A stretch of 25,539 nucleotides of DNA from Hyphomicrobiales bacterium (GTDB taxonomy: Bacteria; Pseudomonadota; Alphaproteobacteria; Rhizobiales; Rhizobiaceae), in assembly GCA_011087745.1 (NCBI GenBank), contig JAALLB010000003.1:1-25539 (forward strand), in the 5' to 3' direction. Positions 8,434 to 16,296 of this stretch are shown here, one piece after another. Made by a program: the position numbers and the translations under genes. Each line of letters opens with the position of its first letter. Position 1 is the first letter of the stretch. Under the pieces are notes generated by a model. It was not told where the DNA came from, ran no database searches, and worked only from the letters and a program-made list of their open reading frames with translations.

Positions 8434-9552
8434 ATGGCGATTAAGACTGCAATCGGCTTAATGAGCGGTACAAGCATGGACGGGATCGATGCGGTGCTTG
8501 TCAGAACCGATGGTGAAGGCATTGTAGAACGCGGTCCAATGAGGTTTTATCCGTATTCGCCTCAGACCCAATCCATCCTAAAAAAAGCATTGGAAGACGC
8601 CAAGGATTTACAATCTCGTGATGATCGGGTTGGTTGTTTGGAAGAAGCAGAAAACCTGATTGCGGATTTGCATATAAAGGCAGTGATCTCCTTTCTAAAG
8701 GAAAATGATCTCAATGCACCACAAATTGATGTATTGGGTTTTCACGGACAGACAGTTCTTCATAGTCCAGAGCAAGCTTTGACCGTTCAATTGGGGGATG
8801 GTGAAAAACTGGCGAAATCTACCGACATAGATGTCGTTTACGATATGCGAGCTAATGATATGGTGAATGGCGGGCAAGGGGCGCCATTGGTACCAATTTA
8901 TCACAAAGCTCTACGCGAAAGTCTTCCGGATCAATACAGTGAGCAATCTCCGGTTGTTTTTGTAAACATCGGCGGCATCTCCAATATCACGTATATTGGC
9001 AAAGAACTGATTGCATTTGATACCGGGCCAGGAAATGCACTGATTGATCAATGGGTGCAAAGCGAAGCGGGTATCCCTTATGATCAAGGCGGAATGATTG
9101 CTGCAGAAGGTGGTGTGAACGAAGCTTTGGTGGCCCGCTACCTCGATAATACTTATTTCGATAAACCTTTACCAAAGTCCCTCGACCGAAATGATTTTTT
9201 GCCACCAAAATCGGGTGAAATTGGAGTTGAAGAAGGTGCTCGCACTCTGGCTCATATCTCAGCAGCTGCTATCCAGAAATCTGTCGAGCATTTGCCAGAA
9301 GCACCTAAACTTTGGATTGTTTGTGGGGGTGGTCGTTATAACCCACATATCATGGCCGATCTTAAAATGCTGGCACTTAAAACAAATGCCGATGTTATCA
9401 AGTCAGAAAAGGCCGGCTTTAACGGCGATGCAATGGAAGCCGAAGGATGGGGGTATTTGGCTGTTAGAAGTCTCAAAGGGTTACCCCTCACTTATCCAAA
9501 AACCACAGGATGTGAAAAACCGGTTACGGGCGGTGTGCTTTGTAAGGCCTAA
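8434..9552 (+). CDS. anmK: Anhydro-N-acetylmuramic acid kinase
   Basis: AnmK cleaves and phosphorylates 1,6-anhydroMurNAc to MurNAc-6-phosphate in peptidoglycan recycling, in the cytoplasm. The signature IGLMSGTSMDGIDAVLV starts at residue 7. It is followed by GFHGQTVLHSP, NIGGISNITY, FDTGPGNALID and the C-terminal VCGGGRYNP, which together make the sugar-kinase/ASKHA fold with the expected active site (DTGPGNALID, SMDG). The 372-residue length is normal. ATG 8434 is preferred, with GGAA six bases upstream. A TTG at 8422 would add four residues, but its AGGAAG sits too close to it. No MurQ etherase is nearby, so the rest of the recycling pathway must be elsewhere. Confidence 0.96.
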   Translation: MAIKTAIGLMSGTSMDGIDAVLVRTDGEGIVERGPMRFYPYSPQTQSILKKALEDAKDLQSRDDRVGCLEEAENLIADLHIKAVISFLKENDLNAPQIDVLGFHGQTVLHSPEQALTVQLGDGEKLAKSTDIDVVYDMRANDMVNGGQGAPLVPIYHKALRESLPDQYSEQSPVVFVNIGGISNITYIGKELIAFDTGPGNALIDQWVQSEAGIPYDQGGMIAAEGGVNEALVARYLDNTYFDKPLPKSLDRNDFLPPKSGEIGVEEGARTLAHISAAAIQKSVEHLPEAPKLWIVCGGGRYNPHIMADLKMLALKTNADVIKSEKAGFNGDAMEAEGWGYLAVRSLKGLPLTYPKTTGCEKPVTGGVLCKA

Positions 9553-9560
9553 TCACATCT

Positions 9561-9590
9561 TTGATTTCTTTACCTTTGGTTAACTATACA
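9561..9590 (+). promoter_or_regulatory. Candidate sigma-70 promoter for the small secreted protein gene
   Basis: TTGATT (9561-9566) is separated by 18 bases from TATACA (9585-9590), in the gap after anmK. Transcription starting near 9597 would produce a leader of about 135 bases before the ATG at 9732. This is based on matching by eye. Confidence 0.35.
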
Positions 9591-9731
9591 GGCGCTGACT
9601 TGGATCAGTTAAAGAGTTTAGCAGGCAACAAATATGAGTAAACAATCTAGCTGGCTGAAAGCTCGTTTCTGACAAAAAAATTGTAATTCCTCACTCCGTT
9701 GGAAATGCGCGAAAGCTGCAAAGGAGTGAAT

Positions 9732-10051
9732 ATGCATAAACCAATCAAGACAATTATGGCTGTGGGGCTGTTGGCATTGGCAAGTTCTGCAAATGGCATA
9801 GCAACTGTACAGGCTGCACCGGCAAAATGCGGTGATCGTGATAAAATTTCAAGGTTCTCAGGAAAGATTATAAAGAAGCGCCACTGGCAATGGGGCTTTC
9901 TCAAAAAAGCACAGAAGCATTTGAGATTTTCACCTCTGAAGAAGGGTCCTGGACAGTAATGATGACCATGGCCAATGGCACAACCTGCATTATGGCTGCA
10001 GGTCATTCTTGGCAGAACCTGCCGCAAGAATTGGCTGGCACAAAGACCTGA
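9732..10051 (+). pseudogene. Small secreted protein gene interrupted by a one-base frameshift
   Basis: The gene starts at ATG 9732 behind AAAGGAG. It encodes a signal peptide (MHKPIKTIMAVGLLALASS..., likely cut near VQA-AP) and then KCGDRDKI. In that frame it soon becomes a basic, nonsense-looking tail ending at 9959. From about 9851 the next frame reads KVLRKDYKEAPLAMGLSQ, then EAFEIFTSEEGSWTVMMTM, then NGTTCIMAAGHSW, and stops at 10051. This is acidic and ordered, and resembles the C-terminal part of small secreted alphaproteobacterial hypothetical proteins. Adding one A in CAAGG (about 9851-9852) joins the halves into about 107 residues with two cysteines. No canonical -1 slippery heptamer is in phase at the junction. 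It is either a real pseudogene or a sequencing indel. Its function is unknown. Confidence 0.8.
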
Positions 10052-10071
10052 TTTCTACAATCAGGTCTTTG
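10041..10071. terminator. Strong hairpin between convergent genes
   Basis: A perfect 13-base stem, CAAAGACCTGATT / AATCAGGTCTTTG, has the five-base loop TCTAC. Its left arm overlaps the stop codon of the small secreted protein gene. It is followed on the plus strand by GAATTTTGAAATT, a weak T-run, and faces the end of the alpha/beta hydrolase gene at 10100. A bidirectional terminator or mRNA 3'-end stabiliser is likely. Confidence 0.75.
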
Positions 10072-10099
10072 AATTTTGAAATTACGAGAACAAGGCCAA

Positions 10100-10783
10100 T
10101 TAGCGAAGCAGCATGGTCTCTTCAATGCCGCCCGGGATAATCCCTAAGCGCTTATCAAGATAGGTGCCGCATTCATCAATCAGCTCTTCTTGATGCTCGG
10201 TAAAGAAGTGGTTTGCTTCTTCCATAGTGTTTTGGGTAATCAAGATACCGCGTTGGGCTTTAAGCTTATCTACCAGGCCTTGAACATGATCCGGCGGCGA
10301 GACACGATCTTCTGCACCATGAATAATTAAGCCAGACGCCGGGCAGGGTGCCAGAAATGAGAAGTCATAAATGTTTGGCTGCGGTGCAATCGACATAAAG
10401 CCTTCGATTTCTGGACGACGCATGAGCAACTGCATGCCAATCCAGGCACCAAATGAGAAACCAGCGACCCAACAACCACGGGCATCCGGATGAAGCGTTT
10501 GAACCCAATCAAGAGCAGCTGCTGCATCTGACAATTCGCCTTGACCATGATCAAATTCGCCTTGGCTGCGACCAACGCCGCGAAAGTTAAAGCGAAGTGT
10601 TGTGAAGCCGCGTTCCTGGAACATATAAAAAAGATCATAAACAATCTTGTTGTTCATTGTGCCACCAAACTTTGGGTGAGGGTGCGGATGAAGAATAATA
10701 GCGATTGGGGCTGTTTTGTCTTTGGAAGGCTGGTATCTGCTTTCTAGTCTTCCAGTAGGACCATTAAAAATTACTTCGGGCAT
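10100..10783 (-). CDS. Alpha/beta hydrolase (COG2945-like)
   Basis: This is a 227-residue cytoplasmic hydrolase with the complete catalytic triad: the nucleophile in GFSFG (S110), an acid in HGAED (D159) and a histidine in EANHFF (H192). The N-terminal LHPHPHPKFGGTMNN and FNFRGVGRSQGEFD are characteristic of the COG2945 group of small hydrolases, whose substrates are unknown. There is no signal peptide. The gene stands alone on the minus strand between the frameshifted secreted protein gene and the suf operon, and its promoter region lies back to back with the suf promoter. No specific substrate can be inferred. Confidence 0.9.
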   Translation of the reverse strand: MPEVIFNGPTGRLESRYQPSKDKTAPIAIILHPHPHPKFGGTMNNKIVYDLFYMFQERGFTTLRFNFRGVGRSQGEFDHGQGELSDAAAALDWVQTLHPDARGCWVAGFSFGAWIGMQLLMRRPEIEGFMSIAPQPNIYDFSFLAPCPASGLIIHGAEDRVSPPDHVQGLVDKLKAQRGILITQNTMEEANHFFTEHQEELIDECGTYLDKRLGIIPGGIEETMLLR

Positions 10784-10851
10784 CGGATCTTCGGATAACT
10801 AAAATTTTGTTGTTTTACCAATCAAAATAGGTGTGTGCGGCGTATGAGCAC

Positions 10852-10880
10852 TTGACGTTGCAAGGATGGTTTTTTATTAC
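10852..10880 (+). promoter_or_regulatory. Candidate promoter of the suf operon
   Basis: TTGACG (10852-10857) is followed after 17 bases by TATTAC (10875-10880), a good sigma-70 arrangement. Transcription would start near 10887, giving a leader of about 125 bases before the first gene. The downstream edge of the -10 element is the first base of a palindrome (10880-10902). Confidence 0.5.
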
Positions 10881-10902
10881 AGTTTAGAATTATTATAAAC
10901 TG
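10880..10902. promoter_or_regulatory. Palindromic operator, Irr/ICE-like, at the suf promoter
   Basis: The sequence has 7-base inverted arms CAGTTTA / TAAACTG separated by nine bases. Its core (10883-10899) reads TTTAGAA-N3-TTATAAA, one base from the iron-control-element consensus I recall for alphaproteobacterial Irr (TTTAGAA-N3-TTCTAAA). It covers the expected transcription start, where a bound regulator would block initiation. Regulation of suf by Irr, RirA or IscR is established in several Rhizobiales. The assignment here comes from motif reading only. Confidence 0.5.
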
Positions 10903-11010
10903 GGTTAGTCGCCAAGCCTGCTTGAACGCTCTTCATAGACAATCAGTGGTGCAAATTTCAAGTAAATTGTGCATTGTCAGGCTTAAATTGGTTATTTCCC
11001 CCTTAAACAG

Positions 11011-12207
11011 ATGAAATCGTGTCCCGAAATGGTGCAACAAGCCAGATTTTACCTCGACTATAACGCAAGCGCACCCTTGCTGGATTGCGCTCGTGAGTCG
11101 ATGATCGAGGCGATGTCGGAAGGCGGAAACGCTTCTTCGGTACATTTTGAGGGTAGGGCAGCCCGAAAAACAATCGAAAAAGTGCGTTCATCATTCGCAT
11201 CTCTAATTGATTTCAAAGCGGCCAACATCATCTTCACTTCTGGTGCAACGGAAGCTGCAAATCATGTACTTTCGCCCGTTATTAGAGCTGGCGGGCATGA
11301 ATTGAATGTTTCAAAGCTTTATATTTGTGCAACGGAACACCCCTGTATTCTGCAAGGCGGACGATTTACCAGGGACCAAATCGAAATTTTGCCGACAGAT
11401 CAAGATGGCATCCTTGATATTCAGGTCTTGGAATCAGTACTTGAAAAACATGACACAGAAATTGGCCATCCAATGGTTGCTGTCCAATTGGCCAACAACG
11501 AAACGGGCGTGATTCAATCTGTGAACAAAATCGCCGAAGTGATTCATAAACATGATGGATTTATGGTTGTCGATGCAGTTCAGGCACTTGGAAAAATGCC
11601 TTTATCAATCGAAGAAACAGGTGCAGATTTTTTAATCTTTTCAAGCCACAAAATTGGGGGACCACAAGGTGTCGGCGCAATTGTATTGCGAGATGCATCT
11701 TTATCTCCAATGCCGTTGTTGAATGGCGGCGGACAAGAAAACTATCACCGTGGTGGCACAGAAAACACTGCTGCAATTGCAGGTTTTGGGGCCGCGTGTG
11801 AGTGGCATAAAGAAAACTTGACAAAAAATATCAAGATTCTTACCCTCCGGGACTCGATTGAAGAGCAATTAGACACTATATCCAGAGAAGCAGGTAATGA
11901 TGTAGCGCTCCCCATCTTCTTCGGAAAGCGCTCGGACCGCCTTGGAAACACATCTTGTTTTTCCGTTGCAGGTGTAAAAGCGGAAACTGCCCTGATGGCT
12001 CTGGATCTGGATGGTGTTTCGGTATCATCCGGCTCTGCTTGTTCATCCGGGAAGGTGAAACGAAGCCATGTGTTGGAAGCCATGGGCGCAAGCCACGAAG
12101 AGATGGAAGGTGCGGTTCGCCTTAGTCTTGGATGGGAAGAAGATAAATCAGGCGCGGAACGCTTCCTTGCTGCCTGGAAAACAATCATCAGGCGCGTCGC
12201 CGCCTGA
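11011..12207 (+). CDS. Cysteine desulfurase, IscS/NifS-type (first gene of suf operon)
   Basis: This PLP enzyme of 398 residues takes sulfur from cysteine as an enzyme-bound persulfide. The PLP lysine is in SSHKIGGPQG (K214). The active cysteine lies in a flexible loop, SSGSACSSGKVKRSH (C344), which marks group I (IscS/NifS) rather than group II (SufS). YLDYNASAPL near residue 14 is the normal N-terminus. ATG 11011 has no clear ribosome site, and ATG 11032 is an alternative start. The gene leads the suf operon, as in many alphaproteobacteria, where it is sometimes called sufS2 or iscS. No Rrf2-family regulator gene precedes it. It probably supplies sulfur for cluster assembly or tRNA thiolation alongside the group II enzyme encoded later. 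Confidence 0.93.
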   Translation: MKSCPEMVQQARFYLDYNASAPLLDCARESMIEAMSEGGNASSVHFEGRAARKTIEKVRSSFASLIDFKAANIIFTSGATEAANHVLSPVIRAGGHELNVSKLYICATEHPCILQGGRFTRDQIEILPTDQDGILDIQVLESVLEKHDTEIGHPMVAVQLANNETGVIQSVNKIAEVIHKHDGFMVVDAVQALGKMPLSIEETGADFLIFSSHKIGGPQGVGAIVLRDASLSPMPLLNGGGQENYHRGGTENTAAIAGFGAACEWHKENLTKNIKILTLRDSIEEQLDTISREAGNDVALPIFFGKRSDRLGNTSCFSVAGVKAETALMALDLDGVSVSSGSACSSGKVKRSHVLEAMGASHEEMEGAVRLSLGWEEDKSGAERFLAAWKTIIRRVAA

Positions 12208-12237
12208 TAATAATTTTAACGTTGGAGAAACTGGAAT

Positions 12238-13764
12238 ATGCCAGCTGTACAAGAAACTATCGATACCGTCGCATTACTTGACGTTGATAAATATAAATAC
12301 GGTTTCTCAACCGATATCGAAAACGATATGGCGCCAAAAGGCTTGTCTGAAGAAGTAATCCGCTTCATCTCTGCCAAAAAGGAAGAACCGGAATGGATGC
12401 TGCAATGGCGATTGGATGCTTACGAGCGTTGGAAAACCATGGAAGAGCCAAATTGGGCCCGTGTGAACTACCCAAAAATCGATTTCAACGATATTTATTA
12501 TTACGCAGCGCCAAAGAATTTCGAAGATGGCCCAAAATCTCTGGATGAAGTCGATCCTGAGCTGCTGAAAACCTATGAAAAACTTGGTATTCCACTAAAG
12601 GAACAAGAGCTTTTGGCTGGTGTACGCAGACATGACGAGCTGTCAAAACTGGACGAAGATCCTTCAGATAATGTTTATGCATCAGGCCGTGTTGCCGTTG
12701 ATGCAGTATTTGATAGCGTTTCTGTTGTAACCACTTTTAAAGCAGAGCTTGCCAAATCCGGTGTGATCTTCTGTTCAATCTCTGATGCGATTAAAGAGCA
12801 TCCTGAACTGGTGAAGAAATACCTGGCAACTGTCGTTCCAGTTTCGGATAATTACTATTCAGCTCTAAACTGCGCAGTGTTTACGGATGGCTCATTCGTC
12901 TACATCCCGGAAGGCGTTCGCTGTCCGATGGAGCTTTCTACTTATTTCCGTATCAACGCGGAAAATACAGGCCAATTTGAGCGCACGCTGATTATTGCAG
13001 AAAAAGGCTCATACGTTTCTTATCTCGAAGGGTGTACTGCGCCACAACGAGATGAGAACCAGCTACATGCAGCTGTGGTTGAACTCATTACCATGGAAGA
13101 TGCTGAAATTAAATATTCAACCGTTCAAAACTGGTATCCGGGCGATGAAGACGGCAACGGTGGTATCTATAACTTTGTTACCAAACGCGGTGATTGTCGT
13201 GGCGATAATTCCAAGATTTCGTGGACCCAGGTTGAGACCGGTTCAGCCATAACCTGGAAATACCCTTCATGTATTTTGCGCGGCAATGGTTCTCAAGGCG
13301 AATTTTATTCTATCGCGGTTTCCAATGGTGCTCAGCAGGTCGATTCCGGTACCAAGATGCTTCACCTTGGCAAAGACACCAAGAGCCGAATTATCTCAAA
13401 AGGAATTTCAGCAGGCAAATCACAGAACACCTATCGCGGCCAGGTTTCGGCTCACAAGAGAGCGTCTGACGCCCGCAACTTCACCCAGTGTGACTCATTG
13501 TTGATCGGCGATAAGTGTGGTGCGCATACGGTGCCTTATATTGAAGCCAAAAACTCAACAGCTCAATTCGAGCATGAAGCGACAACATCAAAGATTTCTG
13601 ATGATCAACTCTTCTACTGCATGCAACGCGGTATACCGGAAGAAGAAGCGATTGCTCTGATCGTCAATGGGTTTGTGAAAGAGGTTATTCAGGAACTCCC
13701 AATGGAGTTCGCAGTTGAAGCTCAAAAACTGATAAGCATCTCACTTGAGGGGAGTGTTGGATAA
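12238..13764 (+). CDS. sufB: Fe-S cluster assembly scaffold protein SufB
   Basis: This is the 508-residue core scaffold subunit of the SufBC2D complex, on which Fe-S clusters are built in the cytoplasm. Characteristic stretches are KKEEPEWMLQWRLDAYERW near residue 45-65, FTDGSFVYIPEGVRCPMEL, LEGCTAPQRDENQLHAAVVE, YNFVTKRGDC, and the C-terminal FYCMQRGIPEEEAIALIVNGF. The conserved basic-beta-helix cysteines and the C-terminal glutamate/histidine region (CGAHTVPYIE) are retained. GGAGAAACTGGAAT precedes the ATG. The gene lies 30 bases after the desulfurase, and its stop overlaps the next start (TAATG), so the following membrane protein is probably translationally coupled. Confidence 0.98.
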   Translation: MPAVQETIDTVALLDVDKYKYGFSTDIENDMAPKGLSEEVIRFISAKKEEPEWMLQWRLDAYERWKTMEEPNWARVNYPKIDFNDIYYYAAPKNFEDGPKSLDEVDPELLKTYEKLGIPLKEQELLAGVRRHDELSKLDEDPSDNVYASGRVAVDAVFDSVSVVTTFKAELAKSGVIFCSISDAIKEHPELVKKYLATVVPVSDNYYSALNCAVFTDGSFVYIPEGVRCPMELSTYFRINAENTGQFERTLIIAEKGSYVSYLEGCTAPQRDENQLHAAVVELITMEDAEIKYSTVQNWYPGDEDGNGGIYNFVTKRGDCRGDNSKISWTQVETGSAITWKYPSCILRGNGSQGEFYSIAVSNGAQQVDSGTKMLHLGKDTKSRIISKGISAGKSQNTYRGQVSAHKRASDARNFTQCDSLLIGDKCGAHTVPYIEAKNSTAQFEHEATTSKISDDQLFYCMQRGIPEEEAIALIVNGFVKEVIQELPMEFAVEAQKLISISLEGSVG

Positions 13765-14021
13765 TGTCTGATAGCCATCAGAAAGAAGCCAATGCTTGGG
13801 CTCTCATGATAACAAAATATATCGCGATAATTCTTGGTAATTTCTGCGCGATATCTGTTGTCTATTTTGCCCTTCGCAATGATTTTCTCATGCCGCAAAC
13901 CATGCAGGTCATGGGGCTTTGGTTTGTTTTCTGTTTGGTCGCAATTTTCATGGTGCATCTATTGCTAAAACCATTACTGGCCAAGCGTTATCTGCTAAAA
14001 CTGACAGCAGGTGGTAATTAA
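13764..14021 (+). CDS. Small membrane protein of unknown function in suf operon (first)
   Basis: This is an 85-residue protein I do not recognise. Two hydrophobic helices are clear (about 15-36 and 47-68), separated by a short loop with FALRNDFLMPQ, and the C-terminus is basic (KPLLAKRYLLKL). The start overlaps the sufB stop by one base, and the stop abuts the ATG of the next small gene, so it is firmly embedded in the operon. A membrane partner is unexpected in an otherwise soluble pathway. It could tether the complex or transport something, but nothing in the sequence says which. Confidence 0.85.
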   Translation: MSDSHQKEANAWALMITKYIAIILGNFCAISVVYFALRNDFLMPQTMQVMGLWFVFCLVAIFMVHLLLKPLLAKRYLLKLTAGGN

Positions 14022-14243
14022 ATGAACCGCGAACGATTGCTCAAATCCAAATCTGTGCGTTTGATCGTGTTTTTGTGGCTGATCATCTTACCTATCATCT
14101 TCATCGCCCTGCCGGTGCTGGAAATGGTGACGGGTGAGCGTGAAAACGATTTGACACCGCTTTGGGCATTCGGAGTTTGGATACTTGGTCCCTGGGCTGG
14201 TTCCATAATCTGGAAATGGTTTGGTGGTGAAAACGAAGAATAA
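14022..14243 (+). CDS. Small membrane protein of unknown function in suf operon (second)
   Basis: This is a 73-residue protein not assigned to a family. A basic start (MNRERLLKSKSVR) is followed by one strong hydrophobic helix (about 14-34), an acidic loop (GERENDLTP) and a second, tryptophan-rich helix (about 47-66: LWAFGVWILGPWAGSIIW), ending with an acidic GGENEE tail. Its ATG follows the previous stop without a gap, and 55 bases separate it from sufC. The two small proteins may form a hetero-oligomer, inferred only from adjacency. Confidence 0.82.
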   Translation: MNRERLLKSKSVRLIVFLWLIILPIIFIALPVLEMVTGERENDLTPLWAFGVWILGPWAGSIIWKWFGGENEE

Positions 14244-14298
14244 ACAAAACAAAAATAAGTGAATTGCCTTAGTTGGCTGGAAAATAGAGAAGATAAAA

Positions 14299-15054
14299 AT
14301 GCTAGAAATTAAAAACCTCCATGTCCGTATTGCGGAAGATGAAACTGAAATCATCAAGGGTCTGGATTTAACCGTGGCTGCTGGTGAAGTTGCTGCAATT
14401 ATGGGGCCTAATGGTGCGGGGAAGTCCACGCTTTCTTATGTGCTTGCGGGTAAGGAAGACTATGAAGTGACTGAAGGCGAAGTTCTTTTCAACGGTGAAA
14501 ACATTCTTGATATGGAAGTTGATGAGCGTGCAGCATCTGGCCTTTTCCTGGCATTCCAGTATCCAATGGAAATCCCTGGCGTTGCGACAATGAACTTCCT
14601 GAAAGCTGCGATGAATGCACAGCGTAAGGCACGCAACGAAGCGGAATACACCACGCCAGAGTTCATTAAGAAGGTGAAAGCTGCATCAAGTGATCTAAGC
14701 ATTGATTTCAACATGCTGAAGCGTGCGTTGAATGTTGGCTTTTCTGGTGGTGAAAAGAAACGCGCTGAAATTCTTCAAATGGCATTGCTTGAGCCGACAC
14801 TTTGCGTGTTGGATGAAACAGATTCAGGTTTGGACATTGATGCCTTGAAAGTGGTTTCTGAAGGTGTAAATGCACTTCGTGACCCGGCTCGCGCATTCCT
14901 TGTTATCACTCACTATCAGCGCTTGTTGGATCATATAGTCCCCGACACAGTGCATGTGCTTTACAACGGCCGTATCATCAAGACCGGCGATAAAACCCTG
15001 GCGCTTCATCTGGAAGAAAATGGCTATGCGGATGTAATCGCAAGCGCTGCGTAA
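14299..15054 (+). CDS. sufC: Fe-S cluster assembly ATPase SufC
   Basis: This is the ABC-type ATPase of the SufBC2D complex; it has no membrane domain and works in the cytoplasm. It has 251 residues, with Walker A GPNGAGKST (36-44), Q-loop region FQYPMEIPG (about 86-94), signature FSGGEKKR (148-155), Walker B LCVLDE (168-173) followed by TDSGLD, and the H-loop histidine in ITHYQ (H205). AGAGAAG lies nine bases before the ATG. It is separated from sufD by 15 bases. Confidence 0.98.
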   Translation: MLEIKNLHVRIAEDETEIIKGLDLTVAAGEVAAIMGPNGAGKSTLSYVLAGKEDYEVTEGEVLFNGENILDMEVDERAASGLFLAFQYPMEIPGVATMNFLKAAMNAQRKARNEAEYTTPEFIKKVKAASSDLSIDFNMLKRALNVGFSGGEKKRAEILQMALLEPTLCVLDETDSGLDIDALKVVSEGVNALRDPARAFLVITHYQRLLDHIVPDTVHVLYNGRIIKTGDKTLALHLEENGYADVIASAA

Positions 15055-15069
15055 TTTTAGGACGAGTTT

Positions 15070-16272
15070 ATGAAAGTACAAAACATTCAAAATAACGCAG
15101 CTGAAGATGCACTCGGTGTATCATTGCCAACGCGCCGCGTTGAGAGCTTCCACTATACGGATTTGCGATCGCAACTGGGCACATTTGCCTCAAAAGCTGA
15201 GCGCCCGTCAGAGGAAGTTGCAAAAAAGCTTGGTGATGGTTTTCCGCGTTTGGCAAGCAATGCCGCAGTGTTGCATTTTTATGATGGGCACGCGTTTGAA
15301 CGAGGCGAGAAATTACCAGCAGGAGTGAGCGCCAATACAGACCTTCCAAAGGCAATGGAAGTAGACGGTTTGGATGACACCATTGTTGCTATTAATAATA
15401 AAATCTCAACGGATGGAGTAGCGATCAGCGTTGCAAAGGATGCCAATGTTGATCGTCCTGTTGGTCTTGCTCATACATTTACCGGCACATCTGGGACAAC
15501 AGCATCCACACGATACGCAATCGATGCTGCAAGCAGTTCAACATCAATCTTTATTGAACGGTTTATGGGTCGCTCAACGGATGCCCATTTATCTTCGTCT
15601 GTTGTCGCGATGGATATTGGCGAGGGAGCAGTACTTAATTATCTTATTGTACAGCAATCCGGCCTTGGCGCTGAGCATCTGGGACGTATATCAGTCAGAC
15701 TTGCTGAAAATGCCAAGCTTAATCTGTTTATCCTGAACGCCGGCGGAAAGCTCGTGCGACAGGAAGTAAAAGTTGATGTGGCGGGCGAGGGTGCTCATGT
15801 TGAAATCAAGGGTGTAAATCTTGTCGGCGATAACGCCCACATCGATGTCACAACTGTGCTTGATCACAATGTACCCAATACAACTGCGAATGAATTGTTC
15901 CGCAATGTAGTAGCCGGTGATGGTCATGGCGTTTTCCAGGGCCAGATCAAAGTCGCTCAGATCGCCCAAAAAACGGATGCACAAATGGCATGTAACACAC
16001 TGTTGCTAACAGATGACGGTGATTTTTCAGCCAAACCCGAGTTGGAAATATTTGCTGATGATGTGCTTTGTGCCCACGGTGCAACGGTTACGGATATCGA
16101 TGATGATCATCTATTTTACATGCGTGCACGCGGTATCAAGGAAAAGACAGCACGCGGTCTGCTGATCAAGGCGTTCGTTGATGAAGTCGTTGAAGAACTA
16201 GGTGTCGGTGAAGAAATTGAAGAAGCGTTCATTGGTGTAATTGACAACTGGTTGGATACGAATGTCTCCTGA
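15070..16272 (+). CDS. sufD: Fe-S cluster assembly protein SufD
   Basis: This is the SufB paralogue that completes the SufBC2D scaffold. It is 400 residues long with the usual divergent N-terminus and conserved beta-helix core. The C-terminal core matches the family: GVFQGQIKVAQIAQKTDAQM, LLTDDGDFSAKPELEIFADD, VLCAHGATV (the histidine thought to ligate iron) and FYMRARGIKEKTARGLLIKAF. AGGACGAG precedes the ATG. The final codons (AATGTCTCCTGA) contain an overlapping ATG at 16262 that may be the original start of the next gene. Confidence 0.97.
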   Translation: MKVQNIQNNAAEDALGVSLPTRRVESFHYTDLRSQLGTFASKAERPSEEVAKKLGDGFPRLASNAAVLHFYDGHAFERGEKLPAGVSANTDLPKAMEVDGLDDTIVAINNKISTDGVAISVAKDANVDRPVGLAHTFTGTSGTTASTRYAIDAASSSTSIFIERFMGRSTDAHLSSSVVAMDIGEGAVLNYLIVQQSGLGAEHLGRISVRLAENAKLNLFILNAGGKLVRQEVKVDVAGEGAHVEIKGVNLVGDNAHIDVTTVLDHNVPNTTANELFRNVVAGDGHGVFQGQIKVAQIAQKTDAQMACNTLLLTDDGDFSAKPELEIFADDVLCAHGATVTDIDDDHLFYMRARGIKEKTARGLLIKAFVDEVVEELGVGEEIEEAFIGVIDNWLDTNVS

Positions 16273-16296
16273 TCAAGGTATAAAAATAACATCCTG

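Noticed and set aside
9846..9854. Programmed -1 ribosomal frameshift site in the small secreted protein gene
   Set aside because: AAATTTC resembles a slippery heptamer but is out of phase with the upstream reading frame, and no stimulatory hairpin lies at the right distance. A deletion or sequencing error is simpler.
9647..10027. Minus-strand ORF of 126 residues opposite the secreted protein gene
   Set aside because: Its composition shows no domain and it mirrors the plus-strand gene. The plus strand has a signal peptide, a ribosome site and a terminator.
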